This document shows positions 58,655-64,000 of a stretch of DNA of 64,000 bases, piece after piece. This DNA comes from Puffinus mauretanicus (lineage: Eukaryota; Chordata; Aves; Procellariiformes; Procellariidae): NCBI GenBank assembly GCA_023333565.1, contig JAJKFH010000347.1:186001-250000 (forward strand), read 5' to 3'. Every line of letters starts with the position of its first letter. Position 1 is the first letter of the stretch. The position numbers were made by a program, and so were the translations under genes. The notes beneath the pieces are model-generated. The model was not told the origin of the DNA. It did no database searches and was given only the letters and a program-made list of their open reading frames with translations.

Positions 58655-59828
58655 CCTTCAGAAGATCTCTGGTAATTACTAGATTTCATTTTCCTCTGAC
58701 TCCAGAAGAAAAATCAGTCAACTGTTAATTACAGTGTCATGTCCTCCACTGAGGGTATTGGCATGTCATAAATAGAAACCTACATTTATGTTACTGAGCT
58801 TTTAAATATTATTTTTATTTCACTGATAGGAAGCTGAAACATGTGGGTGTACAGGAATTTTTTGTCACGAATGGAAATTCAGTTTAAGTAAAGAGTTTGT
58901 AATCTCTTCAGATATTAGGTCATGCTTAACATCGACTCTACTTAAAAATACATCTTCTTAAGGATATGTTTTTTGCTTTCATCCCTTTGTATCTCTCAGT
59001 TGCTGCACCTTAGAACATCATTTTAGGGGAGGAAGAGTTGTTGAATGCTGTGTGTGGAGAGCAGAGCACTTCTTTGTAAACATCTGTTATTGCTTCTTAT
59101 GTGGATGAATACATAATGCTTCCAAGTACACAAATCACATTTTAGATTTAGATCTCATTTACATAATACATAAGAATGCAGAAAATGTCCCAGAGGGCAA
59201 GTAAACACTTTGAGCATAAAATGGAAAGAACCGTTTCCTTGTTAGTTTTTTAGCTTGTTTTAAAACCAAGGAGATGGTTATTGCAGAAAACAACGTTCTT
59301 CTTAAACTATCTGGGTGTAAAGGTTGCCTAGGATGAAGTGGTGCCTGGCCCCACTATTGCTCGTCCTGCTGCAGGAACATCCCTCACACAGGTGAATTTC
59401 AGGAATGCCGTTCCCAGTGACACGCGCTTGGTTATCTGCATAAAAAGGGTCATGTAGCTACAAATCATTTGTCTGAAGTTTCCAAGTCCCATAGTAAACA
59501 AAAGGCCCTCAACTCCTGCTCTATTAAGCTGAGAACATTATTTGATGTTTGCTGGAGAAGGCCACTTTGTGTTTTGATGATTTTCTACGATTGTGACTGT
59601 ATTAAGATTTGCATTACAAACACAATTTCCGGCACTTGAGACCACGACAGAGCTATCTCGTGGTTGCAATACCTCAACAGTTGTTTTGTCAGCCGGAGAA
59701 TGATGGAAACCAGAAGAAAGAACACGTTAAGATTAAATTCTCAAGCAAGTAGTGACAAACTCCTTGTCCTTGAAGCTTATATAAATAACTTTCCTGTGTT
59801 TTTTTAACCTGTTCCCCCCTCTCCCCAG

Positions 59829-60061
59829 CCACCCCAGCAGCGAGGCATGTCACTCTGATGGTTCACATCCATCTCCTTTTATTGATGTCCACTTTGGTAT
59901 CTGCACAGGTCATCAATTTTGCTGCCTCTCCGGCAGCCGCTGGGAACGGCGGGGCAGCCTTGCAGGACTCGGCGTGCGGGGGGAGGCTCGGCTTGCCGCC
60001 GGACTCACGGTTCCAGTCGGATGCCGGTACCGGGGTCTCATAAATCTTGTAGGTGACCCAG
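59829..60061 (+). other. CpG-rich exon-like island (233 bp), strongest candidate exon
   Basis: TTTTTTTAACCTGTTCCCCC plus CTCTCCCCAG is a textbook branch point, pyrimidine tract and 3' splice site ending at 59,828. GACCCAG/GTGAAC at 60,061 is a good 5' site, with an alternative TGTAG/GTGACC at 60,052. The 59,925-60,040 part carries about 14 CpGs. One frame is open from the 3' splice site across the whole segment to a TGA just beyond it. A second frame holds a 61-codon ATG frame (59,858-60,043) whose start MVHIHLLLLMSTLVSAQ resembles a signal peptide with a VSA-Q cleavage site. No family is recognised. A cryptic or noncoding exon, a micropeptide exon, or a conserved GC-rich element are all possible. 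Confidence 0.38.
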
Positions 60062-63000
60062 GTGAACTCTGAGGCTCAGAGCTCACTGAAAACTGATCAG
60101 GCCTCTGTTTAGTTTAACAGGCCCTTTTCAGTGACAAGTGAAGGGTTCAACAAATGCACAAACCAGATATATATTAGTTGAAAAACTAATGGCTTTTAAA
60201 AGAATGTTTGACAATTGTTTAGGGCTGTCTGTAGATCCATTATACTGATAAACGACCAACTTGGTCTACGCCAAACTGGAGATGGCCAGCGAGAAAGCAA
60301 CCTCGGTTTTTATTTTTTTCCTCCTCTGCTTCCCCACACACTGCCCGTTTCTTTGGTGGCTTCATAAGAGCCACATGTGCTGTGGTGGTCAGGAAGACTT
60401 AAAGAAGGCAGCAAAGGGTACCTGTGCAGCTTATATTTAACCTTGCAATCAAACTGGAATTAAGCAAGGCTGCAGATGCCCCCGGTGACCTGCTATTGAC
60501 CGCCTGAACTTCTAAGTTAGGGTCAGTTGGGGCCCAGAATAGGAGGTCAAAAGCTGGTCAGTGCTCTTCAGCTCCAGCATGTTGAATAGAAAGACTTTAT
60601 TGCTGTGATTTATGCAATTTGCACAGACAGGTTAAGGAGACCTTAAAACATGCCACAGTGCTCACTTACACTGGGTACACCATCCACTTGGAAAATAAAT
60701 TCCGATTGTCCATATGAAATCTCTTGTGGATACGCCTTGAAGTATTTTACCCTCTGTACTCTAAAGATTCATTCCCACACTCGACCCCTGAACGTGACAA
60801 GGTTAGTGTTTCCAGATTTATTTAAACAATACGAACGCACCAAACGAAGCACTTTACAAAGCTGATTAATTGCAAAGGCAGAATAACAATCAGTAATGAA
60901 TTATTCGGGGGGGGGGGGGAAACAGCTAAACTCGTAGAAAAGTTAAGCTCTTAAATCAGTTCCAGTGGCAATTTGAACACAGTGAAGACTAATTTTTAAC
61001 CAATCCATAGATATCAAAGTTTGCTGTTTCCTTCTCAGTTTTTACATAACTTCTTTTGTGTACCAGAAATTCTAGAGTTGATGGGAAACTATCAGATTCA
61101 TTAAAAAGAAGAACGAAAAAAAAAAAAGAGCTCTTATCACTTTGTAATCAAAAGCCTTTTTTTTTTTTTCCCTGGTGAAGCTTAATATGAATTAAATTAA
61201 TCTTAGCTTCCCCATCCAAAACAGTTTCAACCTCCGTGCTACCGTGGCTCAAGCTCTAGGTCTTTCTTGAGCGGAAACTGCCAGTGGTGACGTGGATTTC
61301 CTGACAGACTCATCTCCGACCACCAGACTTGTTTTCACTTGTGATCAAAGCAAGAAATTGAACCCTGGTCATTGAAGGTGAAAGGGTCGGGCATTTTTAA
61401 AGTCTTTTAGCGCTACTTCTTCTTCGTTGTAGTGGTTCATAATTCTTTGGTGTGTTGCTGTAAAGCTTATATTACCCTGACTTAATATGTCTAATTTAAC
61501 AAGATATTAGTCCATAATGGGATATAATTGCATTTGAGATAATGAAGGGGAGGAAAATGTAAAATTTGCTAAGCTCTACTGAAAAAATGGCTTTAGCAAA
61601 TGTGTAGATACTCATTTTCATAAGTATTTTAAGGATGCAGTTTTAATAAGCATATTCTATGCCCTAAATTATATTTACATGAAGCACAAGAGTGGCTGAG
61701 CACGAACCGTTTGAATTTGTCAGGTAAGCGCACTGTTATTAATACATATATTTATAACCAGCTATAGAACAGAGCAGCCCTGGTGGTTAAATAATAATTT
61801 GTTTTTAAAAGAACTTATACATATTATTTAAAGTGATAGACTAGTCTGTCGTAAGCATAATGCATATTTTTAAGGCTGCCAAAATGTCTATTTGTCTGAA
61901 AGCCTGGAACGGATCCAAAAGACTTCTCAAGTCAATAACACACATCACAACCTCCTATAGAATTATCTTTCTCTTGTGATGAAATATAAGAAAAGCTATC
62001 AGCTTCTTACTTATTTCTTTTAACTCAGAGATTAAGGTGCACAGTGCCGGCCACTGATTTACACGTAAAAGAGCCTGGAAACAAGTAAGAGGAGGAGAAC
62101 ATGATCTCTCACCCGTCTGCAGAGCTAGCGCTGACAGCTGTGGTCTTGTTTTAGCCTGCTGTGTGTGCTTACTTAAAAGCAAGGCAGACAGTCTTCCCAA
62201 CGCACAGAAGAGTGTTATTTTTACCGTAAGTTTCCACGGATCGCCCTAATCTTGTCTCAGGCTGAAGAACAAAAGTTGGCCACGTGTATCATTATTGATC
62301 AATTGGCATTTTTAAGGGCATCGTCATGAGTCAACTGGTGGTTTCATGCTTTGCTCTCCACGGTTTAACAGCGAGTGATCGTCGACTGGGCTCCTGAACG
62401 CTTACAAAACTACCACAAAATAGATACTGGGAATAAGGAGGTAGTAAGTGAGGGACCTAACACCCCATGTCTTTGATTATATTGTACACTCGCAGTATAA
62501 TATAGTATGTAGTACAGAGAATAGTAATTCTCTCTCTTTCTTTATTTGTGAAAAGGACTCTTTCCTAGTAGACTGTCTGTCCGCCCAAATTCGCCCTGTT
62601 TTTTCATGTTATTCTCAGCTTCTGAGGTGGGCAGCTGGTAGAATTGTCTATATCTCATAGTCCAAAGCTATAACTGTTGGTTTATCATTGTGGCTTTCAA
62701 GTGGGAAGTCCCACATTCCTAAAGAATCTGAGACAGAAACCTAAGAAAAGAGAATCTCATTTCCAAGCAGGTCTAAATTTGTTTAGGCATTTCTGCAAAC
62801 TAAGAAAGGTTGAAACCCACTAGTATAAGAGCAAAAGATTTTCAGAGGTTCAGTTTGGGGAAAGCTTCAAAGCTAATTTGAATCCTATCCAAGTTTCATC
62901 TAAAAGTTGAGCTAGATTTCTCACAGGAACACGCTCTTTCAATGTATTTCTGAAGTTTGACTCCAGATAGAATTGCAAATACTGCAATAATGCTGGATAA

Positions 63001-63218
63001 TTCTTTGCGCATTGATAATTATGCAAAGCAGAGGAATCCCAAAAGGAAAAACAAAACCTTACCCGAACGCTCCAAAATATTTTGTTTGTGATGGGTACAA
63101 TGCACAAGTTTCTTTCAATTTTTTTATTTTCTAAGTATAAAAAATATTCTAGATTAACATGGAGAATTGAGAGGAGAGAATCTTACAGCTGTAAGATTCA
63201 AACTTGGTCTGGAAAATA
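60062..63218. other. Unique sequence, no gene seen
   Basis: AT-rich unique DNA with G13 at 60,907-60,919, an A/T homopolymer pair near 61,117 and 61,160, and an isolated strong 5' splice sequence CAG/GTAAGC at 61,723. No coding exon recognised. Confidence 0.6.
60907..60919 (+). repeat. Poly-G (13)
   Basis: An uninterrupted run of 13 guanines in otherwise AT-rich sequence. It is an error-prone place for assembly. Confidence 0.85.
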
Positions 63219-63320
63219 TCTCAAATATATATGTCTCAAATATATATATATCTCAAATATATATATATTTAATATATATCTATCTCAAATATATATATAT
63301 TTGATATATCAAATGTATCA
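63219..63320 (+). repeat. AT-rich minisatellite, TCTCAAATATATATA units
   Basis: TCTCAAAT starts at 63,219, 63,234, 63,251 and 63,283, each followed by a variable (TA)n stretch. The array ends in TTGATATATCAAATGTATCA. It keeps the plus frame at 63,082-63,525 open, which explains that frame's length. Confidence 0.88.
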
Positions 63321-64000
63321 AAACCAGCAGCATTTTAAGAAGAATTCTGTATCTAAAATATCTGTATCTAAAACTAACATGATGCTGATGAAGAAAGAAG
63401 TACTTTTGGTGCCAGTTGGTCACTTTTGGATCAATATACTTTTTAAATTAACAAAAAGTTTTATGATCTGTAAAGTGACAATCCTAAATATAACCACAGC
63501 TTTAGTACGGGGAACTTATTTCTAAACAATTGGAAAGATGAATAGAGTCACAGGTTAGATATACATAATTTTCTGTACTTGTATTGCTGCAGCCTTTCCA
63601 AGACTGTTCATGAATTTTGATTCTCCTTATCACTGCCAATGCGAAATTCTTTTGACTCTTACCATTTGTAGCACAGTCCAGGAAAACCTTAGACAGCCCT
63701 AAGGTTCAGGCTGGGAAGGGTCTGCCTTTTCTATACTGAGCTGAGTTTTGGTGTGTCTGAAGTCTGAACTGGTGAAAAGTGAATGAAAATTTGGATGGAT
63801 GTGCTATGACACACATTTGTATGTAAAATAAAATAAAAATTACTATCAACTGACCAGATTTGGTCCAAATGGCAAGTTTCAGCCCAAGAACAGATCAAGA
63901 CTAAGCCTGCATATGGATGAAGTAGGTCCAAAGTGAAGGTTAATCTGGTTATTAATAATATAGTATTAATGCTATGTCATAGAAACACAGCACGTATTTC
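63321..64000. other. Unique sequence, no gene seen
   Basis: No recognisable gene or repeat apart from A-rich AAAATAAAATAAAAATTAC near 63,827. Confidence 0.6.

Noticed and set aside
61335..61400. tRNA/SINE-like phrase AATTGAACCCTGGTC
   Set aside because: One short phrase only; flanking sequence does not follow a SINE or tRNA order.
61681..61730. Strong 5' splice sequence CAG/GTAAGC at 61,723
   Set aside because: No good 3' splice site lies upstream at exon distance; isolated decoy sites are common.
63082..63525. 147-codon plus-strand open frame
   Set aside because: Its length comes from an AT minisatellite without in-frame stops, the middle is a repeated Ile/Tyr/Asn pattern, and no domain is visible.

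Overview
This window looks like nuclear DNA from a bird, probably a neoavian bird. It is AT-rich and has no long coding frames. It carries 5'-truncated CR1 LINE copies ending in the (ATTCTATG)-type tail, and a complete solo LTR of an avian ERVL-type endogenous retrovirus. It also holds several very old amniote-type interspersed repeat relics. There is no bacterial or organellar organisation: no operons, no ribosome binding sites, and almost every open frame is under 120 codons.

No protein-coding gene, tRNA, rRNA or known microRNA could be recognised. The window reads as a gene desert or the inside of a very long intron. Layout: 1-12,650 is mostly unique sequence, with a putative conserved block and a strong G-quadruplex motif at 3.1-3.5 kb. 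12.65-14.5 kb is a transposon cluster: a decayed CR1, a CR1 3' end, and a 522-bp solo LTR with perfect 5-bp target duplications. 14.5-43.5 kb is mainly unique sequence with scattered exon-like and regulatory-like segments. 43.56-44.2 kb is the best-preserved CR1 copy (minus strand). 44.2-64 kb is unique sequence with two GC- and CpG-rich exon-like islands (47.7 and 59.9 kb), a tRNA-derived SINE relic, an old repeat relic at 55.2 kb, and a decayed 29-bp minisatellite at 57.6-57.9 kb.

The most interesting signals are: (1) short GC-rich islands on the plus strand, each bracketed by a good 3' splice site and a 5' splice site (18.4, 47.7, 49.1 and 59.9 kb, plus an AT-richer one at 32.7 kb); (2) polypyrimidine-AG directly followed by GTACGT at 24,621/24,622, the layout of a recursive splice site; (3) a 63-bp CpG-dense mini-exon candidate on the minus strand at 28.4 kb; (4) a minus-strand coding-like relic at 38.2-38.5 kb; (5) the decayed minisatellite whose unit repeats a TTTATAAA-like core. 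Together these would fit one or more unannotated long transcripts crossing the window. Decoy splice sites are common in introns, so these remain hypotheses. Conserved-element calls rest on motif content and texture only, since no alignment could be run.
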